This document shows, piece by piece, positions 8,905-22,179 of a stretch of DNA of 64,000 nucleotides. The DNA is from Halorubrum rutilum (lineage in GTDB: Archaea; Halobacteriota; Halobacteria; Halobacteriales; Haloferacaceae). Where the stretch lies: positions 592,609-656,608 of the forward strand of contig NZ_JANHDN010000001.1 of the NCBI RefSeq assembly GCF_024494565.1, in the 5' to 3' direction. The notes beneath the pieces are model-generated. The model had not been told where the DNA came from. It made no database searches and saw only the letters and a list, made by a program, of their open reading frames with translations. Position numbers and translations under genes: made by a program. Each line of letters begins with the position of its first letter. Positions within the stretch are counted from its first letter, which is position 1.

Positions 8905-11571
<2,667 letters not shown>

Positions 11572-11617
11572 AGAGCGCCCCCAACGCCGTCCGTCGGGGT
11601 CGGCGCGACCCGCAACC

Positions 11618-11625
11618 CTTTATCC
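11618..11625 (+). promoter_or_regulatory. TATA box of the ABC transporter operon
   Basis: CTTTATCC, about 27 nt before the ATG at 11648, indicating a leaderless message for the two-gene operon. Confidence 0.6.
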
Positions 11626-11647
11626 GGAGACGCGGGAACGGAGGGGT

Positions 11648-12646
11648 ATGACCGCCATCGAGCTGCGCGGCGTGCGGAAGGAGTTCGGCGACGTCACGGC
11701 CGTCCGCGACCTCGACCTCACCGTGGCGGAGGGCGAGGTGTACGGGTTCCTCGGCCCGAACGGCGCCGGCAAGTCGACGACGATCGACATGCTGCTCGAC
11801 CTCGTCCGCCCGACCGCGGGGACGGTGCGCGTGCTCGGGCGGGACGCCACGGGCGACGGGGTCGCGATCCGACGGCGGACGGGGGTGCTCCCGGACGGGT
11901 TCTCGGTGTACGACCGGCTCTCCGGCCGGAAGCACGTCGAGTTCGCGGTCCGGTCGAAGGAGGCCGACGACGATCCGGACGACCTCTTGGAGCGCGTCGG
12001 CCTCCTCGACGACGCCGACCGCAAGGCCGGCGGCTACTCGAAGGGGATGCGCCAGCGGCTCGCCCTGGCGATGGCGCTCGCCGGCGAGCCCGACCTGCTC
12101 GTCCTCGACGAGCCCTCCTCCGGGCTCGACCCCGCGGGCGCGAAGGAGATGCGGGAGATCGTCGAGCGCGAGGCCGACCGCGGCGCGACCGTCTTCTTCT
12201 CCTCGCACATCCTCGAACAGGTCGACGCCGTCTGCGACCGGGTCGGCATCCTGCGCGACGGCGAGCTCGTCGCCGAGGACTCCGTGGAGGGGCTCCGCGA
12301 GGCCGTCGGCGGCGAGGAGACGCTGGAGATCGCGGTCGGCGACGCGACCGGGGCGAACGGCGCGGACGACGCGGCCGTCGCGGCCGTGCGCGCCGTCGAC
12401 GGCGTCAGCCGCGTCGACCGCGACGGCGACGCGCTCGTCGTGAGCTGCGCCGACGGCGCGAAGACCCGCGTCATCGCCGCGCTGGAGGACGCCGGGGTCG
12501 CCGTCGACGACTTCCACACGCGCGAGGCGTCGCTGGAGGACCTCTTCCTGGCGTACACGGAGGGTGACACGCCGACGGCCGACGGGGACGAATCGGGTTC
12601 GGATCCGCCCGGTGACGACACCGCCGACGAGGAGGTGGACCGATGA
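11648..12646 (+). CDS. ABC transporter ATP-binding protein (ABC-2 type exporter)
   Basis: 332 aa. Walker A GPNGAGKST (about residues 37-45), signature YSKGMRQRL, Walker B LLVLDEPSSGLDP and the switch His in FFSSHI are all present. A C-terminal DUF4162-like extension (about 225-305) and an acidic tail follow. Together with the permease encoded next it should form an ABC-2 exporter, as in drug, copper (NosF-like) or lipid efflux systems; the substrate is not evident. The stop overlaps the permease start by 4 nt (ATGA), indicating translational coupling. Confidence 0.92.
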   Translation: MTAIELRGVRKEFGDVTAVRDLDLTVAEGEVYGFLGPNGAGKSTTIDMLLDLVRPTAGTVRVLGRDATGDGVAIRRRTGVLPDGFSVYDRLSGRKHVEFAVRSKEADDDPDDLLERVGLLDDADRKAGGYSKGMRQRLALAMALAGEPDLLVLDEPSSGLDPAGAKEMREIVEREADRGATVFFSSHILEQVDAVCDRVGILRDGELVAEDSVEGLREAVGGEETLEIAVGDATGANGADDAAVAAVRAVDGVSRVDRDGDALVVSCADGAKTRVIAALEDAGVAVDDFHTREASLEDLFLAYTEGDTPTADGDESGSDPPGDDTADEEVDR

Positions 12647-13473
12647 GCCTCGCCGCCATCGCGGAGAAGGACTTCCAGGACGCGGTGCGCTCGCGCGGGA
12701 TGATCGCCCTCGTGGCGCTGTTCTCGCTGCTCGTCGCCGTCTTCGCGTTCGTCATCAGGCCGACGGGACAGGGCGAGCAGTTCGCGACGGAGCTCCTCCT
12801 GCGATTCTTCGTGAGACCGTTCCTCGTGACGACGCTCGTCCCGCTCGTCGCCGTCGTGATCGGCTACAACGCCGTGAGCGGCGAGCGCGAGTCCGGCTCC
12901 CTGAAGCTGCTCCTCTCGCTGCCGCACTCGCGGGCCGACGTCGTCTTCGGGAAGGTCGTCGGGCGCGGCGTCGCGCTGTCCGTCGCGGTGTTCGCCGGCT
13001 TCCTGCTGCCCGCCGCCGTGCTGGCCGTGCTCGCGCAGACCGGAGGGCTGGCGGCGTTCAACGCCGGCTCGTACTTCGGGTTCACCGTCTTCGCCGCGGT
13101 GCTCGGGGTCGTCTTCGTCGCGATCGCGGTCGGCTGCTCGGCCGCCGCGTCGACGCAGCGCCGCGCGCTGATCGGCGGCGTCTCGGTCTACGTCCTGTTC
13201 GTGCTGCTGTGGAGCGCCGTCACCGGGCAGTTCCTCGGCGCCGCGGGCGGGATCGTCGACCCCCTGCCGGTGTCGACGGAGCAGGTCCGGACGTTCCTCC
13301 GCGTGTCAAACCCGACGACCGGCGTCGAGATCCTGTCGAACGCGTTCCTCGCCGAGCGGCTGTTCGCCGGCGAGAACGTGAACCGGCAGATCTCCGCGGC
13401 GTCGATGCTCGTGTTCTGGACGGTCGCGCCGCCGCTGGTCGGGCTCTGGAAGTTCGACGCCGACGACCTGTAG
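12643..13473 (+). CDS. ABC-2 type transporter permease (NosY-like)
   Basis: 276 aa with six predicted membrane helices. The N-terminus (IAEKDFQDAVRSRGMIALVALFSLL) and the SGERESGSLKLLLSLPHSR segment after helix 2 are hallmarks of NosY/CcmB-like ABC-2 permeases. The last helix is followed by a short C-terminus (FDADDL). It pairs with the ATPase encoded just upstream. NosY-like permeases are best known from copper delivery to nitrous oxide reductase, but no nos genes are visible, so a general exporter role is safer. Confidence 0.88.
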   Translation: MSLAAIAEKDFQDAVRSRGMIALVALFSLLVAVFAFVIRPTGQGEQFATELLLRFFVRPFLVTTLVPLVAVVIGYNAVSGERESGSLKLLLSLPHSRADVVFGKVVGRGVALSVAVFAGFLLPAAVLAVLAQTGGLAAFNAGSYFGFTVFAAVLGVVFVAIAVGCSAAASTQRRALIGGVSVYVLFVLLWSAVTGQFLGAAGGIVDPLPVSTEQVRTFLRVSNPTTGVEILSNAFLAERLFAGENVNRQISAASMLVFWTVAPPLVGLWKFDADDL

Positions 13474-13513
13474 GAGGGGACGGCGGCGACGACCGGGGCC
13501 TCACCCCGACGAC

Positions 13514-14818
13514 CTACGCCGTCGCGCGCTCGATCGCCGCTTCGAGGTCGGCGACGATGTCGGCGGGGTCCTCGATGCCGACCGAGAGCCGGACCATGTC
13601 GCCGGTGACGCCGGCCGCCTCCTGTTCCGCCTCGGTCAGCTGCTGGTGGGTCGTCGACGCCGGGTGGATGACGAGCGTCTTCGCGTCGCCGACGTTCGCG
13701 AGCAGCGACGCGAGGTCGGCGTTCTCGACGGTGCCCTTCGCGGCCTCGTAGCCGCCCTCCAGTCCGAAGGTGATCATCCCGCCGTAGCCGCCCTCCAGGT
13801 ACTCCGTCGCCTCCGCGTGGGTCTCGTGGCTCTCCAGCCCGGGGTAGTTCACCCACGCCACGTCGTCGTGGTCGTCGAGGTACTCGGCGACGATCCCGGC
13901 GTTCTCGCAGTGGCGCTCCATCCGGAGCGGGAGCGACTCCGTCTGCTGGAGCGTGTTCCACGCGTCGAACGGCGACTGCTGGTCGCCGAGGTCGCGGAGC
14001 CCGCGGGTCACCGCCGCGAACGTGAACGCCGCGTCACCGAACTCGTCGACGAAGTTGATCCCGTGGTACGCCGGGTTGTCCTGTGCGATCTCCGGGAACT
14101 TCTCGGGGTACTCGCCCCACGGGAAGGAGCCGCCGTCGACGAGGACGCCGCCGACGGTGGTGCCGTTGCCGGTGAGCCACTTCGTCGTCGACTCCCAGAC
14201 GAGGTCCGCGCCGTGGTCGAGCGGCCGGCAGAGGTACGGCGTCGCGAACGTGTTGTCGACGAACAGCGGGACGCCGCGCTCGTGGGCGATGTCGGCGATC
14301 CGCTCGATGTCCGGCGTGACGAGGGCCGGGTTCCCGATCGTTTCGAGGTGGACGTACGCCGTGTCCCCGTCGATGGCCTCCGCGTACCCCTCGTAGTCGA
14401 GCGGGTCGACGAACCGCGTCGAGACCCCGCGGCGCTCGACGGAGTGCGTGAGGTAGGTGTAGGTACCGCCGTACAGCGCCGACGAGGAGACGACGTTGTC
14501 GCCGGCCGACGCGAGCATGAACGTCGCTAGGTCGAGCGACGCCATCCCCGACGACGTGGCGACCGCGCCCACGCCGTTTTCGAGGGAGGCGATCCGCTCC
14601 TCCAAGGCGGCGTTCGTCGGGTTCATGATCCGGGAGTAGACGTTGCCCGCCTCCTCTAACGCGAACAGCCGGGCGGCGTGGTCGGCGTCCTCGAACTCGT
14701 AGGAGGTCGTCTGGTAGATGGGCGTCGCGCGGGCGCCGGTCGCCGGGTCCGGGTTCGACCCCGCGTGGACGCTTCGGGTGCTGAACTCGCGGTCCGCGTC
14801 GTCCTCGTCGGATGGCAT
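13514..14818 (-). CDS. metY: O-acetylhomoserine aminocarboxypropyltransferase (sulfhydrylase), PLP-dependent
   Basis: 434 aa, full length for the Cys/Met-metabolism PLP family. PLP-binding Lys213 lies in STTKWLTGNG. The N-terminus FSTRSVHAGSNPDPATGARATPIYQT and the long insert with FPEKFPEIAQDNPAYHG are typical of MetY rather than MetB or MetC. It makes homocysteine from O-acetylhomoserine and sulfide. No MetX (homoserine acetyltransferase) is seen adjacent, though the two are often neighbours. A strong TATA lies 26 nt before the ATG. The gene is convergent with the ABC permease (40 bp). Confidence 0.92.
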   Translation of the reverse strand: MPSDEDDADREFSTRSVHAGSNPDPATGARATPIYQTTSYEFEDADHAARLFALEEAGNVYSRIMNPTNAALEERIASLENGVGAVATSSGMASLDLATFMLASAGDNVVSSSALYGGTYTYLTHSVERRGVSTRFVDPLDYEGYAEAIDGDTAYVHLETIGNPALVTPDIERIADIAHERGVPLFVDNTFATPYLCRPLDHGADLVWESTTKWLTGNGTTVGGVLVDGGSFPWGEYPEKFPEIAQDNPAYHGINFVDEFGDAAFTFAAVTRGLRDLGDQQSPFDAWNTLQQTESLPLRMERHCENAGIVAEYLDDHDDVAWVNYPGLESHETHAEATEYLEGGYGGMITFGLEGGYEAAKGTVENADLASLLANVGDAKTLVIHPASTTHQQLTEAEQEAAGVTGDMVRLSVGIEDPADIVADLEAAIERATA

Positions 14819-14837
14819 GGATCGACGTGCGCGCGCC

Positions 14838-14848
14838 TTATATTTAAA
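14838..14848 (-). promoter_or_regulatory. TATA box of metY
   Basis: TTAAATATAA on the minus strand is centred 26 nt from the ATG at 14818, giving a leaderless start. Confidence 0.7.
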
Positions 14849-15030
14849 AACGGTCGGAGCGGTCGGGCGTTACCGGTTTCTCGGAGACGCCGGTTTCTGG
14901 TGGGGGCAGATCCCTCCGAGATGTCGGCCAGTCCCTCCGAGACGCCGGCGGCGCGCCGGTCGCTCGTCGCCGTCGAGGACGGCGTCGGTTCGACCGATAT
15001 CACCGACCAACCGTGACGCCCGTCTCGACC

Positions 15031-15390
15031 CTAGCGCGTGTGACGGCCCGCGGTGACGGTGACGACTCCGTTCCCGCATTCGACCACCGCGCGCTCCTCG
15101 GGGGTATCGCCGACCAGGCACTCGGCGCTGTCGCTCGCATCTTCATCCAACGTCGCCTCCACGCGGTACGTCGCGCGGTCGACCGGGAGCCGCACGCTCG
15201 CGGTCTCCGACGGCTCGACGCTCACGGAGCGGTCGACGACGACCTCGTCGCGCGAGTCGACGAGCCTCACGGAGAGCGTGTTGACCGTCGCGGCGTCGTA
15301 GTTCCGGACCGAGAGGCTCTCGGAGCTCGGCGTCCGGCGATCGGGTCGGTCCGAGGCGGGGGGTTCGCTCTTCGTCTGAAGGACTTGCAT
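15031..15390 (-). CDS. Hypothetical small beta-rich protein
   Basis: 119 aa, not recognised. The body alternates short hydrophobic and charged stretches (LSVRNYDAATVNTLSVRLVD, SVSVEPSETASVRLPVDRATYRVEATLD), as in an Ig-like or carboxypeptidase-regulatory-like beta sandwich. It has two Cys (ECLVGD, VECGNG) and no signal peptide or membrane helix. The start at 15390 follows a TATA element at about 15411-15423 by 28 nt, supporting a real leaderless gene. The neighbours do not explain it. Confidence 0.6.
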   Translation of the reverse strand: MQVLQTKSEPPASDRPDRRTPSSESLSVRNYDAATVNTLSVRLVDSRDEVVVDRSVSVEPSETASVRLPVDRATYRVEATLDEDASDSAECLVGDTPEERAVVECGNGVVTVTAGRHTR

Positions 15391-15543
15391 GTGTGGGATA
15401 ACGGCTCGTTAACTCATATATACTACAGCCCGGTTTCCGACTCGGAAACGACCGTCCCTCCCGATGCGGGTGAGAGTCGAGGGCCGGTGGCGGCCGATCG
15501 GTCCGTCTCGCGACCGGCGACGCCGCGGGCGAACGGGCGGGGA

Positions 15544-17226
<1,683 letters not shown>

Positions 17227-17469
17227 GAGACGGGCTCGCGGGGAATTATCCGCGTATACTACTCGCTGTCACATAATTCTTGACTGAACTGTTCCGTGTG
17301 CGACCCCGCCTTTTCTCGGAGTCGTGAGCGACGAACCGAGACCGCTTCTCGTGGCGAGTTGTGCGGAGGGGTCCTATTCGCCGTCGCGTGGAACGAGCGG
17401 ATCGCGAACCGGGAAAGGGAGCGGTTCGCGTGTCGAGCTTATCCGGAGCGTGCGGCCGCGGGAGAACCG

Positions 17470-19383
17470 CTAAAGTCCCCCGTCGCCGACGGCGCGGTCG
17501 TGACCGCCCGTCGCGGCGGGGCTCGCCCCGCCGCTCCGCTCGACGGTGAACCCGTCGAGGAGGTCCTGGAGTCGGTCGGCCTCCGACGAGAGCGCGCCCG
17601 CCTCCTCCGTCACGGCGCTCATCGCCGCGTGCTGCTCCGCCGCCGTGTCGACGACGTCGTTCGCTTCGGTGGCCGTCGACCGGCTGATGCCCTCGACTTC
17701 CTCGACCATCGTGACCGCCTCCTCGGTGCTGGCCGCCTGCTCGTCGGTCGCGTGGCTGATCTCCTGAATCCCGTCGTCGGTGTCGGCCGCGTGGGTCGCG
17801 ACCGACCCGAACGCCTCCACCGCGTCTCGGACGGCGGTCGCGCTGTCGGACATGTGCCGTTCGGCCTCGCGCACCGTTTCGACCGTTTCGGTCGTCTCCG
17901 ACTGCGTCGCCGCGATGAGCTCCTCGATCTCTTTGGCCGCGTCCTGGGTCTCCTCGGCCAGCTGTTTCACCTCGTCGGCGACCACGGCGAACCCGTCGCC
18001 CCCGGCCGCCCCGTCGCCCGACCCGGTGCGTGCGGCCTCGATGTTCGCGTTCAGCGCGAGGATGTTGGTCTGCTCCGCGATGTCGGCGATCAGATCGACG
18101 ATCTCGCCGATGTCGCTCATCCGCTCGTCGAGCGACCGGACCTTCGCGACCGTCGTTTCCGTCGCCTCCTGTGAGTCCTCGACCCGGTCCATCGCCCCTT
18201 CGGCCGACCGCTTCCCGGCCTCGGCCACGTCCGACGTCTCCTCGGCCGCCTCCGCGACCGTCTCCGTCGACGACGCGACCTCCTCGATCGTCGCCGAGAG
18301 GTTCGACATTTCGCCCGACACCTCGGTCAGCATCTCGCGCTGCTCGTCGGCGTCGGCGGCGATCTCCTCGACCGACTCCGTGACGTCCTCGCTCATCGCC
18401 TCCGCGTCGGCGGTGCCCTCGCGAACGGTCTCGCTCGCCCGCGAGACGTCGTCGGCGAACGACTGAACCCGACCCATCGTCGCGCCGATCTCGTCCAACA
18501 TCTCGTTGAACGCGGTCCCGATCCGCTCCATCGCCTCGCTCTCGCTGTCGGCGTCGAGCCGGACCGTGAGGTCGCCCTCCGCCGCGCGGTTCATCGCCGC
18601 GCTGTAGTCGTCGGCCTTCGACTCCAAGTGGGCGTTGAGCGACTCCACCTCCCGTTTCCGTTCCTCGGCGGTCGCCTTGGCCGCCTCGGCGTCCTCGACT
18701 TCCTCCTGTTTGGCCTCCGCCAACGCGAGCTTCGCCTCGGCCTCCTCGCGCGACTTCTCGATCGAGTACCAGTTCACCATCAGCGTCGCCGCGAGCAGCG
18801 TGATGAACCCGGCGTGGACGCCGCCCCACGCGATCGGGTTCTGGATCGCGGCGGCGTGGTTGTAGACGAGGCTCGAATCGATCAGGCTGAACGTCCCGTG
18901 GCCGACCGCGACGTACCCCATCCCGACCGCGAACGGGAGCCAGTCCTCGTAGAGCGCCAGCACCGCGACGAAGACGAAGAAGTGGAAGTGAGCCTCGATG
19001 TATCCGCCGGAGAACTTCACCAGGGCCATCGAGATCGTCATCCCGCTGAACGCCGCGGCGGTCGTCCGCTGGCGCCGGCCGAGCCACGGGAGCGCCGCGA
19101 CGACCGCGGGCACGCCGACGCCGCCGGCCATCGCCAGGAGCATCCACGTCGGGATCGCCGGAATTTCGGCCTCGAAGACCGGGAGCGTGCCCTGGTACAG
19201 CCCGAGGCCGAACAGAAGCGGGACCTGTACCGCGATCGTGACGAGGATGTTGCGGTGGCGCCGGTCCCACATTTCGGCGGGGATCGACGTGCCGTCCGGG
19301 ACGTATCGGAGAACCTCCCGGAGCGATCCGCCGGTGTCGTCACCGCCCCCTGCCGCGCCGTCGTCCACGCCGTATGCAGCCAT
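17470..19383 (-). CDS. Methyl-accepting chemotaxis transducer with 6-TM His-rich sensor
   Basis: 637 aa, start ATG at 19383. The N-terminal 210 residues hold about six membrane helices with conserved-looking His ([31 protein letters not shown]). A short coiled coil leads into a HAMP-like segment ([11 protein letters not shown]) and the MCP signalling domain with the tip [20 protein letters not shown]. Potential methylation Glu/Gln pairs lie on both arms. It should feed CheA/CheW, not encoded here. No periplasmic ligand domain exists, so sensing is probably in the membrane (a bound cofactor, metal or redox state). The sensory histidine kinase gene lies downstream on the same strand. Confidence 0.92.
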   Translation of the reverse strand: MAAYGVDDGAAGGGDDTGGSLREVLRYVPDGTSIPAEMWDRRHRNILVTIAVQVPLLFGLGLYQGTLPVFEAEIPAIPTWMLLAMAGGVGVPAVVAALPWLGRRQRTTAAAFSGMTISMALVKFSGGYIEAHFHFFVFVAVLALYEDWLPFAVGMGYVAVGHGTFSLIDSSLVYNHAAAIQNPIAWGGVHAGFITLLAATLMVNWYSIEKSREEAEAKLALAEAKQEEVEDAEAAKATAEERKREVESLNAHLESKADDYSAAMNRAAEGDLTVRLDADSESEAMERIGTAFNEMLDEIGATMGRVQSFADDVSRASETVREGTADAEAMSEDVTESVEEIAADADEQREMLTEVSGEMSNLSATIEEVASSTETVAEAAEETSDVAEAGKRSAEGAMDRVEDSQEATETTVAKVRSLDERMSDIGEIVDLIADIAEQTNILALNANIEAARTGSGDGAAGGDGFAVVADEVKQLAEETQDAAKEIEELIAATQSETTETVETVREAERHMSDSATAVRDAVEAFGSVATHAADTDDGIQEISHATDEQAASTEEAVTMVEEVEGISRSTATEANDVVDTAAEQHAAMSAVTEEAGALSSEADRLQDLLDGFTVERSGGASPAATGGHDRAVGDGGL

Positions 19384-19626
19384 ATCGACTCGCCGTCGAT
19401 CGCTTCCTGTAAAAGCGCTTTCGCGCCCGTTTGCACATCTAATAATCGGGGCGGCGAGTGTCGGACGTCGAGGTGTTCGAGTCGGAGTGCGACGAACCGT
19501 GACGCGAGGGGCGGTCACAGCGCTCGTCCGGTAGCGATTCACCCGGCACCGTCGACGGCCCGGCCGGACGCGACGTACGGGACGGCTCGTGCGAACCGTT
19601 AACAGCGTCGAAGCGTAACCCGGGTT

Positions 19627-20856
19627 ATGGGAACTCAAGGTCCGCGCGACGACACCCTCGAATTCGAGGACGCGGTCGGCGGCATCCCGGACGCCGTCTG
19701 GCAGTACACGGCGCTCGGCGCCGCGCTGCTCGTCGGCCTCGCCCTCCTCAGTCAGAGCCTCGTCTTCGGCGTCGGCGCGCTCGCGGTGTTGCTGGCGGCG
19801 GTCACGGTCGTCAGCGCGGTGGAGATCGTCGACGCCTACGACAAGGAGGCGCTCACGGTGTTCGGCGAGTTCCGGAAGCTGTTGGAGCCCGGCGTCCACC
19901 TCATCCCGCCGTTCGTCTCGCGGACGTACGCGTTCGACATGCGGACCCAGACGATCGACGTGCCGAGCCAGTCGGCGATCACGCGGGACAACTCGCCGGT
20001 GACGGCCGACGCGGTCGTCTACATCAAGGTGATGGACGCGAAGAAGGCGTTCTTAGAGGTCGACGACTACAAGAACGCCGTCTCGAACCTCGCACAGACC
20101 ACGCTCCGGGCCGTCCTCGGCGACATGGAGCTCGACGACACGCTCTCCCGGCGCGACCAGATCAACGACCGCATCAACGAGGAGTTAGACGAGCCGACGG
20201 ACGAGTGGGGGATCCGCGTCGAGGCGGTCGAGGTCCGCGAGGTCAGCCCGTCGCAGGAGGTCCAGCGCGCGATGGAGCAGCAGACCGGCGCCGAGCGCCG
20301 CCGCCGCGCGATGATCCTCGAAGCGCAGGGGGAACGCCGCTCGGCGATCGAGCAGGCGGAGGGCGACAAGCAGTCGAACATCATCCGCGCGCAGGGCGAG
20401 AAGCAGAGCCAGATCCTCGAGGCGCAGGGGGACGCGATCTCGACGGTGCTGCGCGCGCGCTCCGCGGAATCGATGGGCGAGCGCGCCATCATCGAGCGCG
20501 GCATGGAGACCCTCGAAGAGATCGGGAAAGGCGAGTCCACGACGTTCGTCCTCCCGCAGGAACTCACGAGTCTGGTGGGGCGCTACGGGAAGGCGCTGTC
20601 CGGCTCGGACGTGCAACAGATGGAGGGGTTGGAGGGGAAGGAGTTCGACGAGGAGACGGAGAAGCTGCTCGGGCTGGAGGACATCGAGAGCGCCTTGGAA
20701 CAGCTCGACACCGTGGCCGACAGCGACCTCCGGACCGACGAGACCCGGGACGCGGACGCGGCCCGCGACGTCGACCTCGATCGGCAGGGGGACGGGACCC
20801 GCGAGGCCGACCGCGACATCGAACTGGAGACGGAGAGCGAGCGACCGAGCGACTGA
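19627..20856 (+). CDS. SPFH/band 7 (stomatin-like) membrane protein
   Basis: 409 aa. Two hydrophobic helices near residues 30-75 are followed by an SPFH domain (about 75-260; [33 protein letters not shown]). A long Ala/Gln/Glu-rich helix with repeats such as [18 protein letters not shown] comes next, then an acidic tail of about 60 residues. Stomatin homologues oligomerise into ring or microdomain scaffolds in the membrane, often beside a NfeD or protease partner. No NfeD is next to it. A TATA-like CGTTAACAG lies about 24 nt upstream. Confidence 0.92.
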   Translation: MGTQGPRDDTLEFEDAVGGIPDAVWQYTALGAALLVGLALLSQSLVFGVGALAVLLAAVTVVSAVEIVDAYDKEALTVFGEFRKLLEPGVHLIPPFVSRTYAFDMRTQTIDVPSQSAITRDNSPVTADAVVYIKVMDAKKAFLEVDDYKNAVSNLAQTTLRAVLGDMELDDTLSRRDQINDRINEELDEPTDEWGIRVEAVEVREVSPSQEVQRAMEQQTGAERRRRAMILEAQGERRSAIEQAEGDKQSNIIRAQGEKQSQILEAQGDAISTVLRARSAESMGERAIIERGMETLEEIGKGESTTFVLPQELTSLVGRYGKALSGSDVQQMEGLEGKEFDEETEKLLGLEDIESALEQLDTVADSDLRTDETRDADAARDVDLDRQGDGTREADRDIELETESERPSD

Positions 20857-20905
20857 TCGGCGCGGCGACGCGACGGACGCGGCGGGAGGCGACGGCGGAC
20901 CCGAC

Positions 20906-21499
20906 TCAGGGCCGCCAGCGCTCGGGGTCGACCGCCCAGAGGAGCCCGACGGCGGCGGCGCCGCCGACGCCGCCGGTGACGAGCGACGGGGGCTCGGACG
21001 CCCCGACCACGAGCGCCGCGAGCAGCAGGACCGACCCGGCGAGGAGCGCCGGGGTGTCCTCGGCGACCGTCGCCTGAACCACCGGGGCCACGGCGCCGCC
21101 GACGACGGCTCCGGCGGCGATCCGTGCCGGCGGGCCGGAGGCGAGGGCGTCGTAGGCCGCCGGGGTCGTCGCCGTCGCGGGGACGGACCCGGGATCGACG
21201 ACGAGGCCGACGCCGAACGCGAGCGCGGCGCCCGCGCCGAAGACCGGCGCGACCAGCGCGGGGCGGGCCGAGCGGTCTGCGCCGGCCGCGGCGGCCGCGC
21301 CGCCGACGAGCAGGACCGAACCGGCCGCGAGGAGCGGGGGCGTCGCCAGGAGCGAGAGCGGCGAGACCACCGCGGACGCGACCCCGTCGGCCGACGGCGA
21401 GGGGACGACGGCCGGTGCGAACGTCCCCGCGTAGCCGAGCGCGGCGACGCCGAGAAGGATGAGGACCGGTCCGAGGAGGCGACTGCGGAGCGTTGGCAT
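20906..21499 (-). CDS. Hypothetical haloarchaeal membrane protein
   Basis: 197 aa, about six membrane helices rich in Ala, Gly and Val with short polar loops. It has no motif that I recognise. The start MPTLRSRLLGP at 21499 puts two Arg just before helix 1 and is preferred over an upstream GTG that adds nine residues. It is convergent with the SPFH gene (49 bp apart). Function unknown. Confidence 0.6.
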   Translation of the reverse strand: MPTLRSRLLGPVLILLGVAALGYAGTFAPAVVPSPSADGVASAVVSPLSLLATPPLLAAGSVLLVGGAAAAAGADRSARPALVAPVFGAGAALAFGVGLVVDPGSVPATATTPAAYDALASGPPARIAAGAVVGGAVAPVVQATVAEDTPALLAGSVLLLAALVVGASEPPSLVTGGVGGAAAVGLLWAVDPERWRP

Positions 21500-21580
21500 G
21501 GGCGATCGGACACCGCCCGGACACAAAACGATCGCGGGACCGGGCGGGCGTCGACGGTCGGCCGGCCCGTCATGCGCTCG

Positions 21581-22111
21581 TCACACCGTGATACCGGCTC
21601 GCTCGCCGCCGACGGCGACGATCACGCGCTCCGGGGGGCCGCGCTCGTCCGAGAGCCGGAGCAGGAGCGTCTTCACGACCGGGTCGTCGGTCTCGATCTC
21701 CCCGCGGACGCCGCCCCGATCGACCGCGATCCGGAGGGAGCGGTCGCCGATGCGGCTGACTCCCCCGAGGCGGAGCCTGACCGCGGGCGCCGTGAGCCGC
21801 TGGGCGATCACGAGGACCGCGTCGCCGCCGCCGTCGGCGAAGTCGGTGCGACCGACGAACTCCCGGGACGCGGCGGCGTTCGCCTTGAGCGCGCCGCGGG
21901 CCGCGGCGGCCGAGCGGAAGGAGGTCGCGTGGGTCGACAGCCCTTCCGGACGGGCGAGGACGCTGCGGCCGTCGACCAGCGGGTTGCCGTCGACGTACCG
22001 GCTCCGGACGGCGAGGTCGGCGGGGGTCGCGGCGGCGACGTCGTGGAGGCGATCGACGCACCCGGCGGTGGCGAGCGCGAGCGCGCCGGCGACGATCCCG
22101 CGACGGTACAC
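21581..22111 (-). CDS. Putative lipoprotein, hypothetical
   Basis: 176 aa from a GTG at 22111. The N-terminus is a signal peptide (VYRRGIVAGALALATAGCVD) with a lipobox ending at Cys18, so the mature protein is probably lipid-anchored outside the membrane. The mature part is rich in Arg and Val strands (AVRLRLGGVSRIGDRSLRIA) with no family that I recognise. The GTG start is supported by a TATA-like TTTTACG about 24 nt upstream. An overlapping Arg-rich frame starting at 22130 looks like a shadow. Confidence 0.6.
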   Translation of the reverse strand: MYRRGIVAGALALATAGCVDRLHDVAAATPADLAVRSRYVDGNPLVDGRSVLARPEGLSTHATSFRSAAAARGALKANAAASREFVGRTDFADGGGDAVLVIAQRLTAPAVRLRLGGVSRIGDRSLRIAVDRGGVRGEIETDDPVVKTLLLRLSDERGPPERVIVAVGGERAGITV

Positions 22112-22179
22112 GGTCGCGATTGCGACGCACCGGCGTAAAACCCCGTCGTCGCAGTGACGCGCGGTGAGAATCGGAGGCG

